In this document: piece by piece, positions 18,418 through 27,239 of the stretch
Position numbering within the stretch: the first letter of the stretch is position 1
Layout: each line of letters starts with the position of its first letter
From: JAWWOW01 sp033851265
GTDB taxonomy: Bacteria; Actinomycetota; Actinomycetes; JAWWOW01
DNA length: 64,000 nt
Direction: 5' to 3'
NCBI GenBank assembly: GCA_033851265.1
Contig: JAWWOW010000023.1
Coordinates: 62,001 to 126,000 of the forward strand
The notes under the pieces: generated by a model
The model's database searches: none
The model's input: only the letters and a program-made list of their open reading frames with translations
Told to the model about the DNA's origin: nothing
Position numbers and translations under genes: made by a program

Positions 18418-19640
18418 TGCCCGGGAAGAAGTCGGCCATCGGCTGGGGTCCCCACGCACTTCGGCCCGTGCCCGGCGACGGCGTCCTGCAGCGCAGCGGT
18501 GACGTCGTCACGCTGGTCTCTAGCGCTGGATCGGATGCTGCGATCGATCAGCTGCTCGAGGCATGCCGTGGTGCCAGTGACGGGCGCAAGCTCGCTCGCC
18601 AGCTCGCGCGCATGTTGACCGACGACGACAACGACGAGTTCCCGGCGTTCGTCGTCCTCGCGCCGACGGGTGACGAGCTTGCTGTGTTCGTCTACGGCGA
18701 TGCCACCGTCGCCGTCGTTGATGCGGCCGGCGACAACGCGCAGCTGTCAGGCAGGGCATCGAGCACATGGGTCGACCGGGTCGTTGGCGCGCCGGTCACC
18801 TCGCTCACTGCCTACCTCGGCGCGGCGTCATCGGCTGCTGCCGACTCGCGCACCAACCTGACCGATGGTGCCGTGCCCGCAGCCGGCCTTGTTGTCGGTG
18901 AGGTGGCTGCCGCATCACCAGGTAAGCGCGCCAAGGCAGTCAAGCCAGCCGCGAAAAAGGTGGCTGCGAAGAAGAAGGCGGCGCCCAAGCCGCTGCCCGA
19001 TGAGCCGACAGTGATCTCCGAGGAGCCGCCGTTGCTCGAGCCCGCGGGTGCGCCGGAGCCGGACTTCGAGTCAGTGCTGCTGCTCGAGACACAGCCGGGC
19101 ACACCGGCAACGCCGCTGCCAGTAGCCGGCGACGAAGCGGCCGAACATGCGCATGCGTCCGGTGGCGCCGTGATCGTCAAAGGGATCATGTGCAAGCGCA
19201 AGCACTTCAACGGACCGACCGCCGCGTTCTGCGGTGTGTGCGGCATCTCGATGGTTCAGCAGACGCACGAGCTCGTCGACGGCCCGCGGCCGCCGCTCGG
19301 CGTCATCGTCCTCGACGACGGCACGACGTTCGGCCTCGACGATGATTATGTGATCGGTCGCGAACCCGAGATCGACTCCGACGTTGTTGCCGGGCGTGCA
19401 CGGGCTCTCACGATTCGGGACGACGAGGGCACGGTGAGTCGCGCCCACGCGCTCGTGCACCTGGAGGGTTGGGACGTTCAGCTCGTCGACCGTGGGTCGG
19501 CGAACGGCACGTATGTCGCGCCGCCGAACACCACCGCCTGGACACCGTTGAGTCCGCACGAGCCGATGCTGATCGTCCCGGGCACCCGGGTGCAGATCGG
19601 CCGCCGCACTTTTGTCTTCGACGCGCACAACCGCGTCTGA
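18417..19640 (+). CDS. FHA-domain protein with Lys/Ala-rich linker and zinc-ribbon-like motif
   Basis: A 407-residue cytoplasmic protein. Order: an N-terminal domain of about 130 residues (VLQRSGDVVTLVSS...FVVLAPTGDELAVFVYGD), a histone H1-like Lys/Ala/Pro segment at about 170-192, an acidic/Pro linker, a zinc-ribbon-like Cys/His cluster (Cys259, His263, Cys272, Cys275) and a C-terminal FHA domain at about 294-402. FHA signatures are visible: IGRE for phosphate contact, SRAHALV and DRGSANGTYV. FHA domains bind phosphothreonine, so a Ser/Thr kinase partner is expected; four lie within 10 kb. Its ATG overlaps the stop of the upstream membrane-protein gene by one base. Confidence 0.88.
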   Translation: MPGKKSAIGWGPHALRPVPGDGVLQRSGDVVTLVSSAGSDAAIDQLLEACRGASDGRKLARQLARMLTDDDNDEFPAFVVLAPTGDELAVFVYGDATVAVVDAAGDNAQLSGRASSTWVDRVVGAPVTSLTAYLGAASSAAADSRTNLTDGAVPAAGLVVGEVAAASPGKRAKAVKPAAKKVAAKKKAAPKPLPDEPTVISEEPPLLEPAGAPEPDFESVLLLETQPGTPATPLPVAGDEAAEHAHASGGAVIVKGIMCKRKHFNGPTAAFCGVCGISMVQQTHELVDGPRPPLGVIVLDDGTTFGLDDDYVIGREPEIDSDVVAGRARALTIRDDEGTVSRAHALVHLEGWDVQLVDRGSANGTYVAPPNTTAWTPLSPHEPMLIVPGTRVQIGRRTFVFDAHNRV

Positions 19641-19648
19641 CGGACGGC

Positions 19649-21718
19649 TCAGGTTCGGGCGGGAAGCTTCGACAGCACACCCGCGGCTAGCCGGTCGGGG
19701 CTGAGCACATCGCGGTCCTGCTCGGCCGTCACGTGCAGGTGCACGGGCGTGATGCCGTCGGGCCGGGTCCCGTTCGCCATGACCGCAACATCGGCGGAGC
19801 GGCCGTCGTCCATGGAGGCGTTCAGGCCTGCTTTCTGCGCCGCGGCGACCATCGAGGCGGCGCGGCGTTCGTCACTGCGAGCGGCCGAGGTGGCTTCGCG
19901 GACCACGAGCTCACCACGGCTGCCCGCGACGAGGCGGAGTGCGATCTCCGCTGCGGCGTCCGCGTCACGACCGGCTTCCATCGACAGTAGGACCCGAGGC
20001 TGTTCGCCGTACGCCTGCGCGCTCGACCCCGCTGCATTCGTGCTGACCAGGATCACCTGACACGTGACCATCTCGACGACGTCGTGGTGAGTGGCGGCGT
20101 CGTCAATCACGACCACATTGGCCTCGACGTCGTTCGCCATGGTCGCGAGCTCGGCCGCTGGGTTTTGGCTCATCCGCACCAGCGTCACGGCGGGGAGGTC
20201 GGACTGCGCTGCCTCGCGGCGCAACGCTTCGAGCCGTTCCGCGGATGCGGCGAACTCGCTCAGCTCCAGCGTCAGCCCGCTGCCGACCTCGAGGGTCGGG
20301 GTGGCGAGCGGACGGATCTGGGCCAGGACCAGCTCTGCCGGTCGTTCGCTTCCGAGTAGATCGCGGGCGATCCGGACGGGAGTCGGGTCGGTCTGGTCGG
20401 GTGGTGTCGCGACGACCACGCGATAGGCCTGTGGTGCGCCGAGCGCGGCCTTTTCGGCATCGGCGACGTCCCGCGCCAGCCGCCGGTCGGAGTAGACGAC
20501 GCGCAACAGCGGGCCTGTCATCAGCGTGGTGAACACAGCCATGAACACCAGCATCGAGAAAAGCTCGGCGTCGAGGATGCCCTTCTGCTGACCGACGGTG
20601 AGGATGACGATCTCGGTGAGACCGCGGGTGTTCATCAGTACGCCAATCGCCGCTGAGCGCGGACGCGGAACTCCTTGGAGCCGCGAGGCAGTGAATGCCC
20701 CGATGAACTTGCCGGCGATGGCCACGCCGAGGATCGCGGGCAGCTGCCAGTACCAGTTCGAGCCCATGTGCCAGAAGTCGACGGCCAGGCCCGTCACTAC
20801 GAAGAAGACGGGTAACAGCAACAGGACGCTGACCTGCTCGAGTCGTTCGAGAATCTGGTGAAACATCGCTGCCGCACCTTCACGCGGCATCACGGCACCG
20901 AAGAGGAACGCGCCGAAGATGTAGTGAATCCCGAGCCAGTCGGTGGCGTACGAGGACAGCAACAGCCCGACGAGGATCACGGCCAACAGGTCAGGCGTGA
21001 GCCGGCCGACCTCGTTGTACTTCGCGACGATTCGTTTGAGTAAGGGGCGCACAAGCACAACCATCGCGACGAGGTACGGCAGCGTCAGCCAGATGTGCCA
21101 TTGCGGTTCGCCGCCCCCGGCACTTGGGCCCGCGATCGCAACCACGACGGCGAGCAACGACCAGGCGATCACGTCGTCGACGGCGGCACTTGCAAGTGCG
21201 GCTGCGCCGAGCGGCGTGCGCAACATTCCACGGTCCGCGAGGATGCGGGCCAGCACTGGGAACGCGGTGATCGACATAGCCGCGCCGATGAACAGCGCGA
21301 AGGCGATCTTGCTCTGTGTGGTGTCGGGCGGCCGGTGCGTCGTGTAGAGCGCGAGGCCGAGCAGGATGCCGCCGCCGAACGGCAATGCGATCGACGCCAG
21401 CGAAACGCTTGTCGCCAGGCGTTCCTGGCCACGGATCACCTTGAGGTCGAGCTCGAGGCCCACGATGAACATGAACAGGACGAGGCCGAGTGCGGCGATC
21501 GCCTTGAGGAACGGCCGCGAATCGGTTGGGAACAGGTGCTCGGTCGGATGGCCCGGCAGCCGCCCGAGCGCTGTCGCACCGAGCAGGAGCCCGGCGACGA
21601 TCTCGCCGACGACCGCTGGTTGATGCATCCGCTGGAACAGCGCACCGGTGATGCGCGCGGCGACGACGATGACAGCGATCGCGAGGAAGATCTCTGCAAA
21701 CGGCACGGCTTTGGGCAC
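19649..21718 (-). CDS. CPA2 cation/proton antiporter with C-terminal stress-protein-like region
   Basis: A 689-residue membrane transporter. The N-terminal about 400 residues form a CPA2 (KefB/NapA-like) antiporter with about 13 helices; MHQPAVVGEIVAGLLLGATALG and the AALASAAVDDVIAW segment, with the adjacent acidic pair used for ion exchange, are typical. The C-terminal about 260 residues are soluble and resemble tandem universal-stress-protein domains (RVVVATPPDQTDPTPVRIARDLL; RVLLSMEAGRDADAAAEIALRLVAGSRG). I chose GTG at 21718, since earlier starts would overlap the divergent kinase gene. Substrate (Na+ or K+) is unknown. It converges with the FHA gene, 8 bp away. Confidence 0.87.
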   Translation of the reverse strand: MPKAVPFAEIFLAIAVIVVAARITGALFQRMHQPAVVGEIVAGLLLGATALGRLPGHPTEHLFPTDSRPFLKAIAALGLVLFMFIVGLELDLKVIRGQERLATSVSLASIALPFGGGILLGLALYTTHRPPDTTQSKIAFALFIGAAMSITAFPVLARILADRGMLRTPLGAAALASAAVDDVIAWSLLAVVVAIAGPSAGGGEPQWHIWLTLPYLVAMVVLVRPLLKRIVAKYNEVGRLTPDLLAVILVGLLLSSYATDWLGIHYIFGAFLFGAVMPREGAAAMFHQILERLEQVSVLLLLPVFFVVTGLAVDFWHMGSNWYWQLPAILGVAIAGKFIGAFTASRLQGVPRPRSAAIGVLMNTRGLTEIVILTVGQQKGILDAELFSMLVFMAVFTTLMTGPLLRVVYSDRRLARDVADAEKAALGAPQAYRVVVATPPDQTDPTPVRIARDLLGSERPAELVLAQIRPLATPTLEVGSGLTLELSEFAASAERLEALRREAAQSDLPAVTLVRMSQNPAAELATMANDVEANVVVIDDAATHHDVVEMVTCQVILVSTNAAGSSAQAYGEQPRVLLSMEAGRDADAAAEIALRLVAGSRGELVVREATSAARSDERRAASMVAAAQKAGLNASMDDGRSADVAVMANGTRPDGITPVHLHVTAEQDRDVLSPDRLAAGVLSKLPART

Positions 21719-21773
21719 GCGGTGAGAGTATGGGATGGATCCCGTTCGTACGGCTGCTTCGGAGGACTTTGTC

Positions 21774-22586
21774 ATGGAGCGCATCGCCGACTACGAGTTC
21801 GTGCGATCGCTCGGTGAGGGCAACCACGGCAGCTACTACTTGGCTCGTACGCCGAAACGCCTGCCCGTGGTCGACGAGGTCGTTGCCGTCAAGGTGATGC
21901 AGGGCCAGACCAGCGAGGAGACCTTTCGGCGCGCGACCAAGGAGCTGCGGGCTTTCGCCGCGGTCAGCTCTCCCTATCTGGTGAAGCTCTATGACGCCGG
22001 CCAGGAGGGCGGCGTCTTCTTCTACGCGATGGAGCATCTCCCGCTCGGCTCGATCGCCGAGCCCGCACGCCCGTTGACACCCGCTGAGGTGCTGCGCGCC
22101 GTGGAGCACGCCGCGCGTGCGGCCCACGCGTTGCACGAGTCCGGCCTCGTGCACCGCGACATCCAGCCCGCCAATGTGCTCCTTCACGAGGACGGGGCAA
22201 AGCTGCGCGACCTAGGACTTGCACAGCTGCTGCAACCTGGCGTGACGATGACGGGCATGGGGTCAGTCAGCTCCGTCGAGTACGTCGATCCTTCGATCCT
22301 GCAAGGAGATCGCGCGTCTCGCGCCTCGGACGTGTGGTCGCTCGGCATGACGCTGCACCGGGCGGTGACGGGCCGCGGTGTCTACGGCGAGCTCCCGGAG
22401 AACGACCCGCTGCTCGCGTTGCGCCGCGTGCTGTCGAGCAAGCCGGAGGTCGACGCGTCGCTCGACGCGCCGATCGCCGAACTGGTGCGTCGCTGCCTCG
22501 AGCCCGAGCCGACACGCCGGCCGGCGACCGCGCTCGATGTCGCGATCGCATTGGCCGACCTCACCGCAGACGGTGCCCGCGGCTAA
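21774..22586 (+). CDS. Soluble Ser/Thr kinase-like protein with HRDIQP and DLG motifs
   Basis: A 270-residue single-domain kinase with no membrane helix. The ATG is preceded by GGAGG with 8 nt spacing. Motifs are off-consensus: GEGNHGSYY loop, Lys40 in VAVK, HRDIQPAN (Gln131 instead of Lys), DLG at 146-148 instead of DFG, and EYVDPSIL where APE is expected, so the Glu of APE is missing. The three residues essential for ATP and metal binding (Lys40, Asp129, Asp146) remain. It may be a weak kinase or a regulatory pseudokinase. It is divergent from the CPA2 antiporter with only 55 bp between starts, suggesting shared regulation, and its stop overlaps that of the convergent DDN-like gene. Confidence 0.82.
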   Translation: MERIADYEFVRSLGEGNHGSYYLARTPKRLPVVDEVVAVKVMQGQTSEETFRRATKELRAFAAVSSPYLVKLYDAGQEGGVFFYAMEHLPLGSIAEPARPLTPAEVLRAVEHAARAAHALHESGLVHRDIQPANVLLHEDGAKLRDLGLAQLLQPGVTMTGMGSVSSVEYVDPSILQGDRASRASDVWSLGMTLHRAVTGRGVYGELPENDPLLALRRVLSSKPEVDASLDAPIAELVRRCLEPEPTRRPATALDVAIALADLTADGARG

Positions 22587-23068
22587 CCTGCTGGCGCCGG
22601 TTGAGGTTCGCAGATGACGACGGGGATATCGCGCATTGTGTTGCGCTGATAACCCTCATAGCCCTTGTACACGGCAACGATCTGGGGCCAGAGCGTCGCC
22701 TTCTCCTCCGGTGACGCGGTTCTTGCCCGCATCGGTCGCGTCACGTCATCGACGGTGACCTCGACATCGGGGTTGGCGTCAAGGTTCTGGTACCAGTGGG
22801 GGTGCTCCTGGTGGCCGCCCTTCGACGCGACCAGGATGACTCGCTGCTCGTCGCAGATCGGCGAGCTCAACATCGTTGCGCGCCACTGTCCGGATTTGCG
22901 GCCGATCGTGCGCAGCTCGACCGGCTTCATGCCGAGAATGGTTCGAGGGAATCTGCCGCCAGTGAGCTTCAGCAGTGCTCGGTGCCCGTTCTCAAGTGCC
23001 CAGGCGCCAGCTTCGATGACGGTGTTCGGCGTACGCATGAACGTCTTGCCCTTCGCGAAGCGATTCAT
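22583..23068 (-). CDS. DDN-type F420-dependent nitroreductase-family protein
   Basis: A 161-residue split-barrel protein of the deazaflavin (F420)-dependent nitroreductase family. Family segments are TIGRKSGQWRATMLSSP, VILVASKGGHQEHPHWYQNLDANPDVEVTV and LWPQIVAVYKGYEGYQRNT. These enzymes reduce quinones or other acceptors with F420H2; the natural substrate here is unknown. It is convergent with the kinase-like gene (stops overlap) and monocistronic. With the LLM protein at 28312 it implies that the host makes F420. Confidence 0.9.
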   Translation of the reverse strand: MNRFAKGKTFMRTPNTVIEAGAWALENGHRALLKLTGGRFPRTILGMKPVELRTIGRKSGQWRATMLSSPICDEQRVILVASKGGHQEHPHWYQNLDANPDVEVTVDDVTRPMRARTASPEEKATLWPQIVAVYKGYEGYQRNTMRDIPVVICEPQPAPAG

Positions 23069-23230
23069 GACGCGCTGGTCCTGCCAGCGTGATTACGTCA
23101 ACGTACAGCCGAATACTTACCTACAGGTCATAGCCGGCGTGACACGGCGCTGATCGCGGCATCATCGGCGACTTCAACTCGGCGGCACCGGGCCGCCAGG
23201 CCTGGCGGGCAGGCACGGGAGGATGTACCC

Positions 23231-23716
23231 ATGTCATCTATTCGACGGTTCGACCATGTCGGCATAACGGTCGCGGACCTCGACACTGTCGCCGCGTTTT
23301 TCGTCGGGCTGGGTTTCGACGTTGAGGGCAGGACATTCGTGGAGGGCGAGTTCCTGGACACCGTCATCGGCATACCCGACTCCCGTACCGAGATCCTCAT
23401 GCTGCGGCCGCCCGACGGGGGAACTCGGCTGGAGCTGTCGAGCTTCATCCGGCCCAACCACGAGCCGGGGTCGCCCGATGCCATGACCAACGAACTGGGG
23501 TTGCGCACGGTGGCGTTCGAAGTGGACGACCTCCCGGCGGCCGTCGACCGGCTGGCCGCGGACGGCTACGGCCTGGTCGGCGGCATCGGTGAGTACGAGA
23601 ACACGTGGCGGATGGCCCACGTGCGCGGGCCGGAAGGGATCATCGTGGCCCTGGCCGATCGAATCGACCAACCCGAACCGCCACCGGTAAGTGCCGTTCT
23701 GAACGAGGACTTCTGA
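23231..23716 (+). CDS. VOC (glyoxalase/bleomycin-resistance) family protein
   Basis: A 161-residue protein with two beta-alpha-beta-beta-beta modules: FDHVGITVADLDTVAAFF at the start and RTVAFEVDDLPAAVDRLAADGY in the second half. Metal-site residues are plausible (His10, Glu57, Glu95, Glu141 region). It may act as a lyase, dioxygenase or drug-binding protein; nothing fixes the substrate. The start follows GGGAGG. Its stop overlaps the start of the DHFR-like gene by one base, so the pair is co-translated. Confidence 0.85.
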   Translation: MSSIRRFDHVGITVADLDTVAAFFVGLGFDVEGRTFVEGEFLDTVIGIPDSRTEILMLRPPDGGTRLELSSFIRPNHEPGSPDAMTNELGLRTVAFEVDDLPAAVDRLAADGYGLVGGIGEYENTWRMAHVRGPEGIIVALADRIDQPEPPPVSAVLNEDF

Positions 23717-24282
23717 TGCGCCGCGTGACCTACTCGATGGGCGTCTCGCTTGACGGCTACATCGTCGGGCCGGACGGCGACATCATCCCTGCGCCGCCGC
23801 CCGACGAGGAGGTCTGGCGATTGGTCAGCGATGAGATACGGGAGGTCGGCGTCCACCTGATGGGACGACGGCTGTACGAGACGATGCTGTACTGGGAGAC
23901 CGCCGACCACGATCCACCGCTCGACGACTCAGAGATCGAGTGGGCTGCCCTGTGGAAGCCGCTCCCGAAGGTGGTGTTCTCCACCACGCTGTCGGCAGTG
24001 CAGGGCAATGCCCGCCTGGCCTCCGGCGGCCTCGCGGAGGAAATCGAGCGGTTGCGAGCCGAGCCCGGCGAGGGCAACATCGCGATCGGCGGCGCGACTC
24101 TCGCCGCCGAGGCGGCCGCGTTGGATCTGATCGACGAGTACCGGGCCAGGGTCTACCCGGTGCTGGTCGGCGGCGGTATTCCGTACTTTCCTCAGCGCGA
24201 ACGCCGGGTCGATCTCGAACTCGTCGAGACCCGCACCTTCAGCTCGAGATTCGTCTACCTCCGCTACCGCGTGGCGCACTAG
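23716..24282 (+). CDS. Dihydrofolate reductase-like (RibD C-terminal fold) protein
   Basis: A 188-residue protein of the dihydrofolate reductase/RibD C-terminal superfamily: RRVTYSMGVSLDGYIVGPDGD at the N-terminus, LMGRRLYETMLYWE, and IAIGGATLAAEAAALDLIDEYRARVYPVLVGGG, which is the NADPH-site and product-loop pattern of the group. Members are usually uncharacterised reductases and seldom true folate enzymes. It is co-transcribed with the VOC gene through a 1-nt overlap. Confidence 0.88.
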   Translation: MRRVTYSMGVSLDGYIVGPDGDIIPAPPPDEEVWRLVSDEIREVGVHLMGRRLYETMLYWETADHDPPLDDSEIEWAALWKPLPKVVFSTTLSAVQGNARLASGGLAEEIERLRAEPGEGNIAIGGATLAAEAAALDLIDEYRARVYPVLVGGGIPYFPQRERRVDLELVETRTFSSRFVYLRYRVAH

Positions 24283-24350
24283 CGGTGGATGACGGAGTTC
24301 TACCCCGGTCTGACTCGGCGAACGGCCCTGACCTTGACGTCGTCCGGCAA

Positions 24351-24812
24351 TCACGAACGCTCGGCGGCTGCCTTGACTCGTTCGAGGGTGCGGAGCATGT
24401 CCCGCCGGTTGCGACGCTCCCGCAGGAACCCGCCGAGCGGTCGCCAGATCTTGGTGAAGAGGTTGTCGCCGAGGTCGAAGGATTCTGTGGCGTCGGTGCC
24501 CCCGTCGCCGGTGGCCCGAAACTCGTAACGCCAGGTGTTTACCGGCCGGTCGCGCATGATGACCGCGAACTCGAAGACCTCACCGGGCTCGCACGCGGTG
24601 ATCTCGCAGGTGGTCCAGTAAAGGACGGGCCAGTTCTCGTTGCGCTTCACGTGGCCCCGGTACCGGGCACCGACCGCTGGACCGGTGGCGCCGTCGATCC
24701 ACTCGGCTTCAACAACTTCCGGGCTGTACTCGCCCATCTTCGTGATGTCGCTGACCAGCGCCCACACCCGGTCCGGCGGTGCGGCGATGTGAAGAGTGAC
24801 CGCAGCGCGCAT
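24351..24812 (-). CDS. SRPBCC-family lipid/ligand-binding protein
   Basis: A 153-residue START/Bet v1-like protein. The N-terminus (RAAVTLHIAAPPDRVWALVSDITKMGEYSPEVVEAEW) is the standard SRPBCC opening, followed by beta strands with WTTCEITACEPGEVFEF and a C-terminal helix. Members bind hydrophobic ligands or act as cyclases/aromatases; the ligand here is unknown. It lies 19 bp downstream of the GH26-like gene on the same strand and may be read through from it. Confidence 0.85.
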   Translation of the reverse strand: MRAAVTLHIAAPPDRVWALVSDITKMGEYSPEVVEAEWIDGATGPAVGARYRGHVKRNENWPVLYWTTCEITACEPGEVFEFAVIMRDRPVNTWRYEFRATGDGGTDATESFDLGDNLFTKIWRPLGGFLRERRNRRDMLRTLERVKAAAERS

Positions 24813-24831
24813 GAGTAGACCTTAGAGCGCG

Positions 24832-26412
24832 TCAGTCTGTTGCCCGTGCAGCCACCGCCGGACTGAGGCCGATCTGCCGGAACGCGTTGAACGCCGCAGT
24901 GCTCGAGTTGACGCGGAAGTCGCACCCGGACTCCTGCTCGTGCCAGTACGAGATCGCCTTGATGATGGAGTTCGCGGGCTTGTTCAGCGCCTCCGGCACG
25001 GCATTGAAGAAGTCGGCTTTGGCGTCCGGAGTGGATCCCTCGGTCGCACCCCACTCCGGCAGCATCATCGGCTTACCGGGAGCATTGGAACGCGTCCAAG
25101 CGACCGACCGCTCGACCATCTCGTCGAAGGTGCCGTACCACGTACCTTCACAGCCGCCGTTGTATGCGTCGACGCCAACCCAATCCGTGTACGCCGCACC
25201 GGGCCAGTAGTGGTCTGCGCGCACATTCGTCTGTGGCGAGAAGCCGTAGCTGGTGACCGTCCACATGAAGACGACCTTCGTGTACCCGCGCGCCTGCGCC
25301 AGGTTGTAGATGTGCTTCCAAGCAGCGACGAACTCTGGCCCACAGGTCGTGTCCGCGCCGTTGCTGCAGGAGGCTTTGGCCTCGCTCGAGTCGGGTTCGT
25401 GCTGGAAGATGAAGTACGCCGGGGTCGCGAGCGCGTTGAGTTGCGCAAGCCCATTCACGAACACGCTGTCGTACTGACCCGACGTGACCGCTGAGTAGGG
25501 GATGTAGGCCGACGCGTTGCGCGCCCGCACACTCACGACGACGGAGTGACCGCTGTTCACCAATGACTGCATGCGTGAGCTGACGAAGCTCTGGTCGATG
25601 CGGCGGTACTCCCGTGCGAGCGCAAACTTCCGGCCGAGGCTGGCCTCGATCTGGTCGTAGCTGTCGTGGTCGTTCATGCCCCACAAGACTGACGTGCTGT
25701 TCACAGCCGTGCGCGACGGCTCCGGCGTGGGCTCGGGGGCAGGTTCAGGCGAAGGCGGCGGCGGCGCGACGTTGCTGGGTGACGGTTTCGGTGCGGGCGG
25801 GGCAGTACTTGCCGCGGGAGTCGGTGTGGTGGTGTCCGAGGGGACCGGAGCTGCGGTCTTCGGCAGTACGGCGATGCCGTCGACCTTTGCGTTGTCGCGC
25901 GAAGCCGTGAAACCGAGGTCGAGCCGGCCATCCGACACCGTCACTGTGAATGGCAGCCACACTGCCTTGTACTTGCCACCGGCCCGCGCGAACACGTCGA
26001 GGTTGAGCAGCGCCGTCCTGCCCTCGGCGGTGACCGTGAAGATGCGCTGGCCTGCGCTGTTGAAGTAGTGCTCTGACTCGAGGAGCCGGACCTCGTAGGT
26101 CCCGTTGGTGACGGGGATCCGGTACGCCGTCATCCCGAAACGCTCGTCGCGGAACACACCTTGTTTGTTGGTGCCGGAAACCTTCGTGCTTGTCGTACCA
26201 ACCTTGCCGCCGACGAACCCGGTATCCGCAGACCACGCGTTGCCGTCGTCGTCGGTGACGGCCGCGCCGCCGGCGTTGATGCGGACCGTGGACAACGGGT
26301 CGGTTGCGTTGGCCGACCGGCTGTTAGTCGCCACGCCGATCGCCAACGACAGTGCTACGACAAGCGGCAGCGCACCGAATACGCGCGCGCGAAAGCTGAG
26401 TGAGCGCAGCAC
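24832..26412 (-). CDS. Secreted malectin-domain GH26-like glycoside hydrolase
   Basis: A 526-residue exported protein with GTG start and an N-terminal hydrophobic signal (PLVVALSLAIGVATNSRSANA). Order: a malectin-like carbohydrate-binding domain (about 40-185: VRINAGGAAVTDDDGNAWSAD...GTYEVRLLESEHYF), a Pro/Thr linker (about 188-235) and a catalytic (beta/alpha)8 domain resembling GH26 (about 240-515). Candidate catalytic acids are the Glu in FIFQHEPD (acid/base) and the Glu in MLPEWGATEG (nucleophile). Two Cys in the EGTWYG region and near the end may form disulfides. The likely substrate is a beta-mannan or similar glucan, an inference from the fold. No sugar transporter or regulator is adjacent. 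Confidence 0.85.
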   Translation of the reverse strand: MLRSLSFRARVFGALPLVVALSLAIGVATNSRSANATDPLSTVRINAGGAAVTDDDGNAWSADTGFVGGKVGTTSTKVSGTNKQGVFRDERFGMTAYRIPVTNGTYEVRLLESEHYFNSAGQRIFTVTAEGRTALLNLDVFARAGGKYKAVWLPFTVTVSDGRLDLGFTASRDNAKVDGIAVLPKTAAPVPSDTTTPTPAASTAPPAPKPSPSNVAPPPPSPEPAPEPTPEPSRTAVNSTSVLWGMNDHDSYDQIEASLGRKFALAREYRRIDQSFVSSRMQSLVNSGHSVVVSVRARNASAYIPYSAVTSGQYDSVFVNGLAQLNALATPAYFIFQHEPDSSEAKASCSNGADTTCGPEFVAAWKHIYNLAQARGYTKVVFMWTVTSYGFSPQTNVRADHYWPGAAYTDWVGVDAYNGGCEGTWYGTFDEMVERSVAWTRSNAPGKPMMLPEWGATEGSTPDAKADFFNAVPEALNKPANSIIKAISYWHEQESGCDFRVNSSTAAFNAFRQIGLSPAVAARATD

Positions 26413-26574
26413 AGCAAACCCCCGGCCTGGGACAAGGACTGGGACGCGGACTGATCGTGGGATCGGTCAAAGCCCGATGTGTGTATGCCATCGGCCCCAA
26501 TGGCCCAGCGCCTGTTGCTACGGATGGGTGACGTGACCTCAGGTACGGCGCGTGAAATCGCCCATCCAGTGTGT

Positions 26575-26591
26575 TACGTCGCAGCGACGTA
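26575..26591. repeat. Perfect 17-bp palindrome next to the DJ-1/PfpI gene stop
   Basis: TACGTCGC-A-GCGACGTA, 8-bp arms around one base, directly abuts the stop codon of the minus-strand DJ-1/PfpI gene. It lies in the 179-bp gap 26413-26591 that also holds the promoter of the secreted hydrolase. A one-base loop is poor for a hairpin, so a protein-binding site is at least as likely as a terminator. Confidence 0.4.
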
Positions 26592-27182
26592 CTAGGAGGC
26601 AGGCCGCGTGCGCGGCCACTCCATCTCCGTCGCGATGTCGTCGGCCAGTGCGGCCGAGAATTCGCGCTCGATCAGCCACAGCGCCAGGTCGAGGCCGCTC
26701 GTGACGCCGCCACAGGTGATCAGGTCACCGTCGTCGACCACGCGTTCGCGCACGAGGTCCGCGCCGGTCGCGGCGAGCTCATCCCATGCCCCGTGGTGCG
26801 TCGTTGCACGACGGGATCCGATGACACCGGCGGTGGCGAGCACCATCACGCCGGTGCAGACACCCGTCAGCGTCGCCCCGGCGTCCTTCGCCGCGCGGAT
26901 GTGCTCGAGCCAGTCGCCGCGCTGCGCCTCGCCCCATGCGCCGACGTCGTTGCGGTCGTTCCACCCTCCGCCGGGCGACAGCAAGACGTCAGCGCCCGGT
27001 GAATACGCGGCGTGCGGCGTGAAGTGCAGTCCGTGTGACCCGATGACCTGCGGGACCGCGGTCAGGCTGACCAGCTGCGCGTGCACGTCCGCGCCAGCCT
27101 GCTCCGCATTGCGGAACACCTCGAACGGGCCGATCGCGTCCATCTCATCCACACCATCGAACACAGCGATGTCGATGCGCAT
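26592..27182 (-). CDS. DJ-1/PfpI-family protein
   Basis: A 196-residue protein of the DJ-1/PfpI superfamily, AraC-N/isonitrile-hydratase-like branch. The ATG is chosen because GGGAG lies 5 nt upstream; a GTG two codons earlier overlaps that site. Motifs: IAVFDGVDEMDAIGPFEVFRNA, DVLLSPGGGWNDRNDVG and the nucleophile elbow TGVCTGVMVLATAG with Cys109, followed by ATTHHGAWDEL. The family includes isocyanide hydratases and glyoxalase-III-like enzymes; the reaction here is not fixed. It is divergent from the metallopeptidase gene, with 57 bp between starts. Confidence 0.88.
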   Translation of the reverse strand: MRIDIAVFDGVDEMDAIGPFEVFRNAEQAGADVHAQLVSLTAVPQVIGSHGLHFTPHAAYSPGADVLLSPGGGWNDRNDVGAWGEAQRGDWLEHIRAAKDAGATLTGVCTGVMVLATAGVIGSRRATTHHGAWDELAATGADLVRERVVDDGDLITCGGVTSGLDLALWLIEREFSAALADDIATEMEWPRTRPAS

Positions 27183-27239
27183 CAGCACTCCCGGGTTTCA
27201 GCCTCGCGTGGAACCTCGTGACGTGACTATCGTCAGCGC

